Shown: one piece after another, positions 33,930-45,520 of the stretch
How positions within the stretch are numbered: the stretch's first letter is position 1
Layout: every line of letters starts with the position of its first letter
NCBI RefSeq assembly: GCF_907164915.1
Contig: NC_061869.1
Location: 26,343,616-26,407,615, forward strand
Direction of reading: 5' to 3'
Length of the DNA stretch: 64,000 nucleotides
Source: Impatiens glandulifera
Taxonomy: Eukaryota; Streptophyta; Magnoliopsida; Ericales; Balsaminaceae
Translations under genes and position numbers: made by a program
Notes under the pieces: generated by a model
Databases searched by the model: none
The model's input: only the letters and a program-made list of their open reading frames with translations
What the model was told of the DNA's origin: nothing

Positions 33930-36860
33930 ATGGCTCTAGGTAAAGCACCTTTTCAATGGATGTTGCAGGTCGATTTCAACGACATCGACGAACACGCTGG
34001 GGAGAAAAACAAGGTTGTGCTTCAATCTCTAAGAGATTCGGGATTGGAGGCGTTCTTGTCTGGTCCGTTCGTCATGTACCCGACGGCAGTTATGGAGTTT
34101 CTAGCGACGACGACTCTAACGAAGAGGGAATGTCTCCGCCACCGTCAACGGCAAAGAGGTGAACATCACGGAGGAGCTTTTCTCTGAAGCACTCGGTTTG
34201 CCGAACACCGGTTTGGACTTCAAGACTGACCTGACCTCTGCAGAATCTAATGCGGTCCGGTTGGTAATATCGGCTGACGATCAGGATCTGGTGATTCACT
34301 CAAGCCGGAAGAGCAAACTGAAACCGGAGTTCAAGTGGTTGCTGAACATCATCTCTCGTTCGATTCAGGGTAGAGGAGGTAACTTCGATAACCTGACCAA
34401 ACTTAAGCTTAAGATGATGATGGCTATTTTCCGCGGTGATAAGATAGATTGGGGAGCCGTTATCTTCGAACAGTTCTGTGAGATGGTGATACAAAAGGAT
34501 GGGCGGGTTCAGGCCTTCGCAATGCAAATCGTCAAAATTCTTAAGTTCCTTAAGATGGAACTTGATGAAGGTGAACCGCTCCCACCCAACAACATTCTCA
34601 ACTCAGAGCAAATGAGTGAGAAGACTGACAAAGCAGTTAAGCCGAAGACTTCAAGAACGAAGTCCTTAAGGGGAACTAGTTCATCCGCTCTGGCTGAAGA
34701 AGGTTCAAAACAAGAAAAATCGAAGGGGAAGGCGGTTCAAGCCGGGAACTCACAGAAGAAGAAGGGAAGGAAGAAATCTTCCGCAAAGAAGAGCTCCAAC
34801 AAGCCGCTGACTCCGAGAAAACGCTTTCCTCGGACAATTCGCCGAAGAGAACCAGAGACGTTTTCCAGCCCAATCTCATCAACACCGTTCGCCCCATCCC
34901 TGTTGACTCTCAATCACCAAGGCAAACCGAACCATCGGGGAGCCACGAAACCAAGTCAGCATCAAAGGAGGAAGCAGAGGTTAGTATTAACTCTGAAAAC
35001 TCCAAGTCCCCCAAAAAAAACATCGACGATATCATGGATGACGTAGGTTTAAATACCTCTGAAGTCATTGGGGACGTAGTCCAAAACATTGCTAAGGAAA
35101 CCGAAGACGATGTGTCAAGTCGTCTTAAGCTAGCTGATCAGGTTGAGATACCTGGTCAGAGTAAAATTCATTCGGTCGAAGAAACGGCCAAAACTGTGAA
35201 CATCACACCTCCGGCTCAGGAGGGAAATACTGAAGAACAGGAACCATCCGGTTCAGCAGGGAACAAGTCTGCTCCAAACGATACAACGATCCAATCGGCC
35301 CAAGATGGGCCAGCTGATTCAACAATCATACCTGAAGGGCCAGTTCAGGTTAACAAAGGCAAAGAGGTTTTATTCGAAAATTCGGCGGTAAAGGGAAAAG
35401 GTGTTCTGCAAACTGGCTCCCAACCTAAGATTATAACCGAGGGCGAGGTCGTCTTTTCCGCAGAAGAAGAGGAGGAGATGTTTGAGGGGCTCCTTAGGGA
35501 TATGAACAAAGATGCCAGTGAGTTGATATCACCATATCTCTTATGGGTACAGCTCCGTTGTGAGACAAAGTTGTCAGATATGATCCCGGAGATGAGCGGT
35601 AACAGACACTGAGAGAAACTCTTAGAATTAGAAGAATTTGCCCTCAAGCTGGTAAATACCAATGTTATCCAAGCCACATTCAGCAAAACCGTTGTAATTC
35701 ACGAATACGCCCGGTTACAAGCAGTAGAAGACACATTAAGGGAAGTAGAAGGAGCAGCTTTAACTCCTATAGAATCGAGAATGATCGAACGGTTTCACCC
35801 AGTACGGGAAAAGCTCCTTAAAAGTGTTGACCGACTCGATGCACAATGGTAGAACGACTGCAGACATCAATTAATCAATGCCGACTTATATCAAAGAAAA
35901 CCTTTCTTTGCTGCCGGGGAGACATCCATGACAGCAGAAAACCGGGGAAGTGATCCTCCTCAAACTGATAAGGCTCCGGAACTTGAGCAGGTAAAGCAGG
36001 TGGTGATCGATACAATTGAGTCTTGCCTTGGGAACTACAGCATTGCAACCGATGAGAAGATCGCAACAGCTGAAACCAACCTGACAAACGCCATCCGGGG
36101 ATCAGTTCAAACCGAAATGGCCAACACCGTTCAAACATCGATCAGGTCTATGATAGATGAAGCCGGGCAAAATTCAGTCAAATCATTGATCGCAGAATCC
36201 GTTCAAACCGCAACCGCTCCCTTAGTCGATATATTGCAGGCTATGGCTGTTCAAATTGGGGAGTTGTCTAAACTTAAAGTGATCAAAACTCAAGAGCAAA
36301 TCAATTCTGACGCCGAAACCACAAAGAAACTACAAGACGAAGAAAGGGAGAGGGAACGGTTAAGGAAGGAACTTGAAGACAAAGATCATGCGCTTGCCAA
36401 GCAGTGTAATGAGGAAGAACAGGCAGCTATCCAGGAACCCATACCGGCTCAACCCTCACACGCTATGAAGACGAGAAATAAGAACAAGAGGAAAGCGGTT
36501 TCAGAGGTGATGAAGCGGGCAGAACGAAACAGTCAAAGAGTGATCGAACCGGTAAATGAAGAACCTCTTGATGAAGAAGAAGAAGAGGACATCGAAGAAC
36601 TCAGCCGGCATAAAAAGAAGGCAATCGAAAGTTCAACCGCAACCCCAAGTTCAAGACCGATTGTTGCTCAAACGTCTCAACCACCAAAACCAACCTGTGC
36701 CGGTTTTGGATTCGGCAAAAGAACTCCCGGCATATCAAGTGTAGTTGACGGATGGCGAATTGACACTGCAAGAAGAGCCAGGGAATGGAAGGCAAGGGAA
36801 GAGGAAGAAATAAGGCGAAAGGAAAAAGAAATTGAAAAGGGGGGACCATTCAAGCCTTAG
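33930..36860 (+). pseudogene. accessory ORF C of element 1, broken
   Basis: Starts MALGKAPFQWMLQVDF. The N-terminal region repeats the ORF A/B domain (SGLEAFLSGPF, then after a frameshift near 34130 ITEELFSEALGLPNTG and LKPEFKWLLNIISRSIQG). Then come a lysine-rich stretch (34620-34830), acidic disordered sequence, a helical region and a charged coiled-coil-like C-terminus ending GGPFKP. There are frameshifts near 34130 and 35040, and TGA 35610-35612 and TAG 35850-35852 where element 2 has tryptophan codons. Element 2 shows the better-preserved version. Confidence 0.75.
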
Positions 36861-37004
36861 TTTCCTTTTCTTTCCTTAAGAACAATTTATGTTTGATTTG
36901 GTTTCAGAACTCAGTCGTTTTATCATATTTTGAATTGATTAGTTTATACATATCTTTTGAAAAATCAATACATGTTTTGAAATTTTTTTAAACAGAAAAT
37001 AATT

Positions 37005-37224
37005 AAAAAGGAAGAAATTGCTAAACATATTTTTCAAACCGGCCATACATTACAAGTGTCTAAACAGATTTTTTAAATCGGCCATACATTACAAGTTTTG
37101 AATATTTATTCTAAATAATCAAAAAGGGAGAAATTGATAAGAAAAATTAAGTAAGTTAATTTTCAAACCGGCCATACATTACAAGTTTTGAATATTTTTT
37201 CTAAATAATCAAAAAGGGAGAAAT
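37005..37224 (+). repeat. tandem polypurine-tract units before the 3' LTR
   Basis: Polypurine tracts (aaaaaggaagaaat or aaaaagggagaaat) each followed by TG occur at about 37005-37018, 37121-37134 and 37211-37224. The last two units are 90 bp apart and carry the same ttttgaatattt sequence. The TATTG duplication shows that the tract at 37211-37224 set the LTR end. Confidence 0.8.
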
Positions 37225-38422
37225 TGATAAGAAAAATTAAGTAAAGTTAATTTTTGGAACCGGCTAGAAAAACTAAACAACTGTTAACTTCTATGTGCAG
37301 GAACAGATCAAATCGTATAAACCGGCTGGAGCCTCATGAACCGGCTGTTGAAACACTTCAAAGAAATCCAGTTCCAAGTGATCAAGTTAAGATTAGAGGA
37401 ACCGGTTTTAACTCTCTCAAGAGACCGGCTAGCAAAGACAAAGTTCATATTCCAGCCGGACTATACTGTGTAAGAAACAAACCGGAAACTACAAATTGCA
37501 GAGATGACGTATTATGACGAAATAGACGTGTCTCAAAGGAATAAAAGAAGATAAGATCCGATCAGAAGCATGCGAAGAAAGCAATGATGAGTTCTTGATC
37601 CGACGTTGACAACCGGAAAGTGCATGCCTGACACGTGTCCGAATCTTCAAACCGGCAACGTCATCTTTTCCTGAGGAGTGTCTGCATGCTTGCCAAGTGT
37701 TGAGGAAGGTGAAACGTGCAAGTAACCTCCCTGCACCAGCGTGATGCTGGATTAACCAATCCCACGGTGAGAGAAGAATATGACCGTTGGGATCGTCCTT
37801 GCTATAAAAGGAAGACGAAGCGACCTCATTAATGACGGACACAAGTTACGAAAATCCTAGAGAGATAAAGAAATCTTACGAACGATCCAAAACCGGTGTG
37901 TCATAAACCGAAAGCTTTGTGTGTGTGTTTGTGTTGTACTCGTGTATTACATCAAGAGTGAATTGGTATAACCGGCGAGTAGCGAGTTGGGCTCGACTGG
38001 AATTGTAATTGTTGTAACTTTGAAAGTTAGTGGAGATCATTCTCATAACCATAGAAGAAGGGGTGACGTAGGAGGGTTTGCTCTGACCATCCATAAAAAT
38101 CTTGTCTCGTGTTGTGTTCTTTATTTACTACTTTCTCACCTAACTTAACCTAACCAAAATCAATCTTACTCCGTAAACTGGTCCACTCACATCTCTAAAT
38201 CCGACTCCTTCTAAACATCATCTAAGTCTCACACGTTGCTTCAGACTGAAACAGACATTTCCGCCCTTGAACCGGTTCAAGAGTCTGTGACAGTTTGTGT
38301 AGTGCTGAGAACGGTTATAGTCTCTAACCGGACTATCACCAAAGTGTTGTGTGTGTTGTAAGCGGCCACCCTTCATGAAACCGGAAAACCCCGGTCCTCC
38401 AAGGGCATCCCCGATCCTAACA
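37225..38422 (+). repeat. 3' LTR of element 1
   Basis: 1,198 bp, TGATAAG to CCTAACA, matching 24445-25620. TATA box at 37803-37809. It is immediately followed by the TATTG target duplication. Confidence 0.95.
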
Positions 38423-39530
38423 TATTGGACGAATGAGGAGTTCATGATGAGGAGTATGACGAAGGTAGCGGAGTATTCTTTTTACTATAGACCAATGAGT
38501 GGTGGTAGGAGACTACATGAATTGCATACACGGTTGAAACCAAATGCTAGTTCAAGTCGAGTATGCACCAAATATTGGAGAGCACCAATAATGTTGCGGT
38601 ACAAAATTGGTTCAGAAAGAGTGTCGCCATCAAGGCGAGATAAAGATGACCCGGAAGATATTGGAGTATTAAGAGGTTTTGACTCACTCATATTGGCTCA
38701 GATATGAATGTCAATTATATATTTTGATTGAAAGAGAAAAATGTCGGAGGTAGATATATGAGCTTCAATCTCCAAAAAATAGTGTAGTGGACCTAAATCT
38801 TTAAGAGTAGAAATATGGTTAAGTTGAGAGATGATTGAGGAGATGTGAAAGGAAGAATTACTAGTGAATATAATATCATCCACGTAGATAAGAAATAACG
38901 ATGTAATTTGTGGAGAGTGGTCCATGAATAAAGAAGAATCATTTTTGGTTTCTTGAAAACCAATGGAAAGAAGAGCAGATTTCAAGGTAGTATACCATTT
39001 ATGGGGAGCTTGTTTGAGTCCATAGAGTACTTTATGAAGTTTGCACACATTATTAAGATAATTTGGATAAGTGAACTCAGGCGGTTGAGACACAAAAACT
39101 TCTTCGTGTAGAGTTCCATGTAGAAAGGTATTGTTAACATTGAGTTGATGTATAGGCCATCAATGAGTGATGGAAAGTAAGAGGATGGTTTGGATGGTAG
39201 TATGTTTGACAATTGGATGAATGTTTCAAGATAGTCAGTGTCTTCTTATTGATGAAATCCCAATAAAACGAGCCTTGTGACGTTTAATGGAACCATCAGC
39301 TCTTTATTTGATTTTGAAACCTCATTTACAACCCACGATATTCTGTGAGGATCGAGGAATAAGAGACCACGTCTTGTTTTGAATTAGAGCATTAAACTCA
39401 TTTGCCATGGCAGAACGCCATTGAGTATCTTTATTGGTGGTGGAGAAATATGTGGATAGAGAGGTGGAGATGGTGGCGATGTTGGCATTGTGAAGGGCAC
39501 GAGTTTTGGCACGTGTGATCATATGATGAG
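38423..39530 (-). pseudogene. M copia RT and RNase H
   Basis: Minus-strand frames encode the RT start ([16 protein letters not shown]), [11 protein letters not shown], the catalytic [21 protein letters not shown], then ALQYL, LAFGFN and KRILRYL. This is a copia RT with RNase H start, broken by several stops and frameshifts. Element 1 is inserted in the RNase H part, whose continuation is at 24380-24444. Confidence 0.8.
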
Positions 39531-41112
39531 AGGAACATTCAGGAGCATGTATAACGGCGGAAAGTTCATGTATGAGAGTATAAGGATTGATTTAAGATGA
39601 GTTGGTTATTGATGATGGTTTATAGGAGTTTGATGTTTGCGAGTTGGTTGGTGAAGATGGATGGTTGGAGTTTGATGATGATGAGTGTTCAAATGTTTGA
39701 GAAGATGGTATTTCAGGGATTTGTGATGTTAAAATTGGGGAGATTGAAGGTGATGAAAGTGGAAGAAAATGAAAGTGCGGTGTTGGAGAGACTGATGGTG
39801 TAAAAAGATTGGTAGAATCTAATAATTTACATTTAAATGGAAATGTTTGTTCTTCAAAAGTGACGTGACGAGAGAGATGTTATGTCGGAAGGAAGGTGTA
39901 GGTAACGATAACCTTTGTGATTTAGACTATAGCCAAGAAAAATACATTTTAGAGTTCGAAGTTCATTTTGTGAGAGTTATTTGATCGAGTTAGCGGAAAG
40001 AAAGAACATCCAAATTTTTTATAGAATAGATAGTTAGGAGGACGATTAAAAAGAATTTCAAAGGGAGATTAACGAGGCTTACCATTTGAAGGAATAAAAT
40101 AATGAGATACATACTTGTCAAAATTACATCATCCCAATACGATAGGGGAATAAAAGCATGAGCAAGAAGAGTGACACTCATTTTTGTAAGGTGTAGAATC
40201 TTGCGTTCAACAACACCATTTTATTCACTTGCATAAGGGCATGATAGACGGTGTTGGATGATGCCATAAGTTTCAAGATAATATTTCAGACTCTTATATT
40301 CGCCTCCTCAATCAGATTGTAGAACTTTGATAGATGTGTTGAATTGATTTTCAACAAGTGTCTTAAATTTCATAAAAGTTGACAAGACATCATATTTTCT
40401 ATAAATAGGATATAGTCAAGTAAAGCGGCTGTAGTCATCGATAAAATGGACAAAATATCGAAAATCGTTAGTAGAGAAAAGAGGAGTTGGACCCTAAACG
40501 TCAGAATTTATTAATTTAATGGAGACTTATAACGAGATTGAGAAACAGAAAAATGAATTTTTTGTGCTTTTCCATATTTAAAAGATTCACAAAAACTTAA
40601 TTTCTTGTTGCCAATAATAGGTAAATGAAAAGAAGACATAATAAAGGTTTATGTTAATGATGAAGGGTGTCCAAGACAATGATGCCAAGAGTTGGAAGAT
40701 GAACGAGTTCCAATAAGAGCTTGATGAGTGGACGGGGGGTTGACGATTGAGTTTAGGAGATATAGCCCATTTTAAGTGTGTCGCGAAAGAGTTCCCTCTT
40801 CGTGACCTGATCCTTGGATGAAATTCAAAAAATTTATTATTATCGACATAAAATTTGGAAACACTTAGAAGATTTTTGGTTATTAATGGGACATGTAATA
40901 TATTACATAGATGAAGGTTTTTATTAGAACATGGAATGAATGATTTCCCAATATTAGAAATATGAAGAGGGTTATTGTCTCCTATTTTAATATTTATGTA
41001 CCATTATATGGAGTTGAGATGCTAAAATTGTCAAGATTCGTTGTGAGATAGTCAGTAGCACCATAGTCGGGATACCAGATCGAGTCATAAACATGAGAAG
41101 GTGTATTCATCA
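39531..41112 (-). pseudogene. M copia integrase and protease region, decayed
   Basis: The minus strand has LLAHAFIPLSYWDD (40120-40180) and further degraded integrase sequence. Numerous stops leave no long frame, and a protease motif could not be placed with confidence. Plus-strand ORFs here (for example 39597-39803) are antisense artefacts. Confidence 0.55.
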
Positions 41113-42238
41113 TAACAGAGTGTGTCGTTGAATTTTGATTCTAACGACGTCGGCAAGTTTCAATCAAATGACCTGTAAAGTTGCAAATCTTACAAAACAG
41201 ACCCGATCGACAAACATTAATCGCATAACCAAAACGATTACACAATTGACATTGCATTTTATTTCTATTGGGCCTACGAGGCCCATGACCCAAAGTAAAA
41301 GGCCTATTAGTAGAAGGACACCCTAACCCGATAGTAGAAGCCCGATCAGAGTGTGAAAATTTAGATGAACTTGAAGACCCTTTTATTTGATATCCATTAG
41401 AATTATCGGAGCTTAATTTATTGACAGTTTCATTTTGTACACTATAATCACTTGTAAAGGATACCGAAAGTCGCGATCATTGGAAGTGAGATGGTTTCGA
41501 AATCCTTCTCGATCCAAAAGCAAGATTAATGGTTTGAGAGTTAGAGTGGAGTGATTCAAGGCGAATCTCATGTGTAAGAAGAATTCCTTGGACGTCTTCG
41601 ATGGCGATGAGGTCGGTTCGAGTGGTTATAACTATAGTGAGAGATTCGTATTCAGGACCAAGTCCTCCCAAAGCATAAAGGATGAAATCTTCTAGAGATA
41701 TGTTTTTCTCAGCATCAGCGAGACTATCGATGATTAATTTTATTTTCAATAAATATTCGTCCATCGGGAGTGAGTCCTTCTTTACCATCTGAAGTTGAAG
41801 ACGAAGCTGCATAAAACGAACTTGAGACGCGAATGTGCATTCTAAAGTAGACCAAAGGGCTTTAGATTTAGTGCATGATTCACCCACCACTTAGGCTAAG
41901 ATGGATTCTGAAAAAGTAGAGAGAAGCCATGAAAGGATCCTCTGATCTTGTTCTTCCCAAATTGTAAAAGAAAGATTTGGAATGAGGACACTAGATCCAT
42001 CAGTAGTATCGGCTTGGAAAAAAGCTTCAGGGGAAGAATTAGTTCAAGTAACATATAGATATAGGCCATAACCTTTTTGGTAGGTAAGATTTGAGATTTC
42101 CAAATAAGAAAAGTTTGTATGATCGAGATTAATGGATGTGAGATTGTGAAATAGATGAGTCGTTGAAGCGAAAAAAAGATGAAGAAAAAGCCATGGATAC
42201 AGAGGTTTGTTAAAACAAATAATGGCACTGATACTAAG
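41113..42238 (-). pseudogene. M copia gag (block copy B)
   Basis: Same gag as 4968-6107: UBN2-type Gag at 41477-41890 (LRLQLQMVKKDSL, GGLGPEYESL) with the zinc-knuckle region near 41135-41330. An upstream frame covers 41896-42228. Stops separate the parts. A primer-site-like sequence lies at about 42222-42236. Confidence 0.7.
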
Positions 42239-42575
42239 TTAGAAAAGATAAGTAAACAAGAACTTGATGTAGATTAAGAATGTATTTCTGTGTGTTATTA
42301 AAATTACAAGAGTATGAATTTATACAAAAATAAGAGAAACTAAAAGGTTAGAATATATAAAGATTTTAAGTACACTTAATAGATGAAATATGAAAATCAA
42401 GAGACTAAGTGTGTTGCTCTTTAATTGTAGAGTCTTTAATAAGGAGTTTGGTAAGAGTACTATAAGATATAACATATAAAATATATTTAAACATAAGTTA
42501 GTGTTAGAACATACAAAACCGTTTATCATTTTCCTCAACTTTTTCAACAGGCCAAACAAATAATATAAGCTCTTT
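42239..42575 (-). repeat. probable 5' LTR region of M copia (copy B)
   Basis: Matches 6108-6462. Beyond its right side the sequence becomes K-family 3' UTR (ccggcc, ttttgaatatttattc), so M appears to have inserted just before a K polypurine tract. The ends are not exactly defined. Confidence 0.35.
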
Positions 42576-42742
42576 AAACCGGCCAACAATTACGAGTTTT
42601 GAATATTTATTCTAAATAATCAAAAAGGAAGAAATTGTTAGAATATAATTGTTAGAACTTATGAAAAATTGAATGAATAGATAATACTTATTTCAAATAA
42701 ATATATATGTTAAACCGCTAAGTCATATCAAGTATATTAATT

Positions 42743-42811
42743 GGTTCTAGTGTAGTGGTAACACTCCCGCCTGTCACACAGGTGACCAGAGATCGAATCT
42801 CACGATCAACC
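42743..42811 (+). tRNA. tRNA-Asp(GTC)-like pseudogene in the LTR
   Basis: Carries tgtagtggtaacactcccgc and then the CTGTCAC anticodon loop, close to plant tRNA-Asp, and ends with a T-arm-like agatcgaatctc. The outer GGTT pairs with the final AACC. The anticodon stem has mismatches (CCCGC against ACAGG), so it is unlikely to be functional. It is absent from LTR copy A. Confidence 0.45.
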
Positions 42812-42884
42812 GACACTTAATGCTCCCGAAGAGGAGATCGGTCAACCGACACTTAATGCTCTTGAAGTGAAGATCGATCAACCG

Positions 42885-44090
42885 GTTTTATAATGAAGCA
42901 TGGCCGGTTAATTAAATACTTTGGCATTAAATGAGGAGTGACTTCGGTCATAAATGAGCTCTGGTTATTAAATGAGCTTCGGTTAATTAAATTCCTTCAG
43001 TTCCAGTTATTAAATAAACTGCAAATCGAAAATATACGGTTGGACATATCCGACTGGTTCAACCTCTTGAAAAATGTAAAGCTATCATATATCTCCAACG
43101 GGCAGATCATCCAAACGATAATGAATACATTGAAGATAACGTGTTAAGACAAACAAAATATTCCTTGATAATATGCAAAAGAAGGTTCTGAAACCAGGCA
43201 TGAGGTAGAATAATGATTATCTGACCTTACCGAAGTCCACAAGTAACCTTTAAGAGGCAGACGACTACCCACTGCACAAATGTCATGTGTACAAAGACAA
43301 AGCGTGCAAGTTACCTAATCCAGACCGGCACGACTCCTTTTTACCAATCATAGGATGAGAGAGAAATATGACCGTTGTCATATTTCCAATATAAAAAGAG
43401 GAATCTGAAGAGCTGAAGAATACTCAAACGCTCCAGGACGTGCTATCAGATTACAAAGTTAGAGAGAGAAAAACTCCTTGCGCGATCGTTTTATAATGAA
43501 GCATGGCCGGTTAATTACATACTTTGGCATTAAATGAGGAGTGACTTCGGTCATAAATGAGCTTTTGTTATTAAATGAGCTTCGGTTAATTAAATTCCTT
43601 CGGTTCCAGTTATTAAATGAACTGCAAACCGAAAATATACGGTTGGACATATCCGACTGGTTCAACCTCTTGAAAAACGTAAAGCTACCATATATCTCCA
43701 ACGGACAGATCATCCAAACGATAATGAATACATTGAAGATAACGTGTTAAGACAAACAAAATATTCCTTGGTAATATGCAAAAGAAGGTTCTGAAACCAG
43801 TCATGAGGTAGAATAATGATTATCTGACTTTACCGAAGTCCACAAGTAACCTTTAAGAGGCAGGCGACTGCCCACTACACAAATGTCATGTGTACAAAGA
43901 CAAAGCGTGCAAGTTACCTAATCCAGACCGGCACGACTCCTTTTTACCAATCACAGGATGAGAGAGAAATATGACCGTTGTCATATTTCCATTATAAAAA
44001 GAGGAAGCTGGAGAGCTGAAGAATAGTCAGACGCTCCAAGACGTGCTATCAGATTACAAAGTTAGAGAGAGAAAAACTCCTTGCGCGATC
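42885..44090 (+). repeat. 603-bp tandem duplication inside the LTR
   Basis: Unit 1 (42885-43487) and unit 2 (43488-44090) start gttttataatgaagcatgg and end near cgcgatc. The units differ at several sites. Each has one TATA box. Confidence 0.85.
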
Positions 44091-44371
44091 CTTTCACTCT
44101 TGCGAACATACCTTGAGAAATCTACCAAGCTATTGAGTGATAAGAATGAATTGAAAAGTTCTGTGTATTTACATATTTGTAAAAGTGTATTACAATACTT
44201 TATGAGTATTGTAAAGTGAACATCGAGCAATAAATAAGACTCGATTGTGTTTTGGAATATTCCCTAGTGAATATCGTTCTCACTATTTGAGAAGAAAGGA
44301 TGAAGTAGGAGTTTTATCTCCGAACATCCATAAAATATGTGTCTTGTGTTCTTCATTTATTTTTGGTCACC

Positions 44372-44471
44372 AAACCAACCGAACCAGTTTTCTCCTAAAA
44401 CAACCGAACCAGTTTTCTCTTAAACCAACCGAACTGGTTTGCCCTTAAATCAACCGAACTAGTTTTCCTAT
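44372..44471 (+). repeat. 25-bp minisatellite, four units
   Basis: Counterpart of 7295-7394, units starting at 44372, 44397, 44422 and 44447, with a few substitutions. Confidence 0.75.
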
Positions 44472-44699
44472 CATTCCAAACAATTCTTCTCCATTCTCTT
44501 CTTTAACTGATCTTTGTGTTTTGCTTCAAGTTGAAACAATCTATTTTCACACTTGAACCCGGTTTAAGAGTTTGTGACAGTTTGTGTGGTGTTAAGACCG
44601 ATATTAATTCTTAACCGAATTAGTACCAACCGTTTTGTGTGTTTTAAGAGGTCTCCTTTGGCAGACCCCGGTCCCCTATTGGCGATCCTGATCCTAACA

Positions 44700-45520
44700 A
44701 GAGTAAATATTAATTGTCATTTTATTTGAAATACTATAATAATAATGGAGACTAAAATTTGAAGGTGGTATTATTTTTAAGTTTGAAAGGTTTGAGAGCT
44801 TGTTTGAGGTTGTAAGGTTATTTGAAAAGATAAAAATTCCTTATATAAAAAAGTTAGCTCTTAATTCATTATGTTATTTAGGAGGTAGTTTAAGTGGTTT
44901 CCGTTTTTTCCATTTCTATATCTCAATGTCTAAGAGTTAAAAATAAACTTAACTTGTCTTTCAAATCTTTTTCCCTCCGATGGCCTTTTTAGTATTGGAG
45001 GGTGCCTTGTTTTCCTTTTTATCACGTAGTTTTGAGTTAATGTTGCGTTTTGTTCGACCCAGCATCCTATTTAGCCGGATCGATTTTTTTGTCTCAGATT
45101 TTTATAGTCTGAATAATTCTTTCAATCATCGGTGGGTCGTTTGCTTCTCATACTTTCCGATTGTCTATAGTCTAAGACAAATGCTAATGACCGTTTTTAA
45201 TACAAAGATAGTTGCGATGCACCTGTTACAAATGAGCAGTTTTTTGTAGTGTATGATCAAAAATAGTATTAAAAGATACATGTAAAATGGTCCCTAGATT
45301 AAAGATAAATTTTAAAAACTTTTTAAAAGAACAAGTTAATTTTATAATTTATTGGAAGAACAATTTAGTTACAAAACAAAATTTGGAACAACTAATTATA
45401 TTGAGAATACATCCAAAACAAACAATACTTTATGCATAAAAACAAACGAGATTTAGTATAATGAAGCAAACACATCATGGGAGAGAAACAAGTAATGCAG
45501 CAGTTGATTATTTATTTCAA
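44700..45520 (+). repeat. non-coding tail of block copy B
   Basis: Matches 7624-8711 without the MITE. It contains ttttttgtagtg at 45241-45252, a possible CACTA terminus in reverse. The ORF at 44980-45249 is broken in copy A and has no recognisable domain. Confidence 0.5.

Larger units (their letters stand above)
24445..38422 (+). mobile_element. element 1: full-length 14-kb copia, family K
   Basis: Order: 5' LTR, tRNA-Met primer site, gag, pol (PR-IN-RT-RNH, the copia order), accessory ORFs A, B and C each with its own TATA box, tandem polypurine tracts, 3' LTR. At 13,978 bp it is much longer than ordinary copia elements (about 5 kb); the extra length lies after RNase H, as in SIRE/Maximus-type elements. 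The two LTRs differ at many sites and by a 20-bp deletion near the 5' LTR end, so it is not a new insertion. Gag, pol, ORF A and ORF C are broken; ORF B is open. Confidence 0.95.
42636..44699 (+). repeat. K-family-like LTR (block copy B), enlarged
   Basis: Preceded by aaaaaggaagaaat, begins tgttag and ends gatcctaaca; 2,064 bp against 1,119 in copy A. Extra length comes from a tRNA-like segment, 36-bp repeats at 42803-42885 and a 603-bp tandem duplication, which gives two TATA boxes (43390-43397 and 43993-44000). Copy A appears to have lost part of this region by deletion. Confidence 0.7.

Noticed and set aside
39597..39803. Methionine-rich plus-strand ORF
   Set aside because: Antisense to decayed M copia integrase; no homology.
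42743..42811. Functional tRNA-Asp gene
   Set aside because: Anticodon-stem and T-arm mismatches, and its position inside an LTR, argue for a pseudogene.
45200..45252. Complete CACTA transposon
   Set aside because: Only one CACTACAAAAAA-like end (reverse strand) is visible, and no matching end with a 3-bp duplication was found upstream, so it is mentioned only as a possible remnant.
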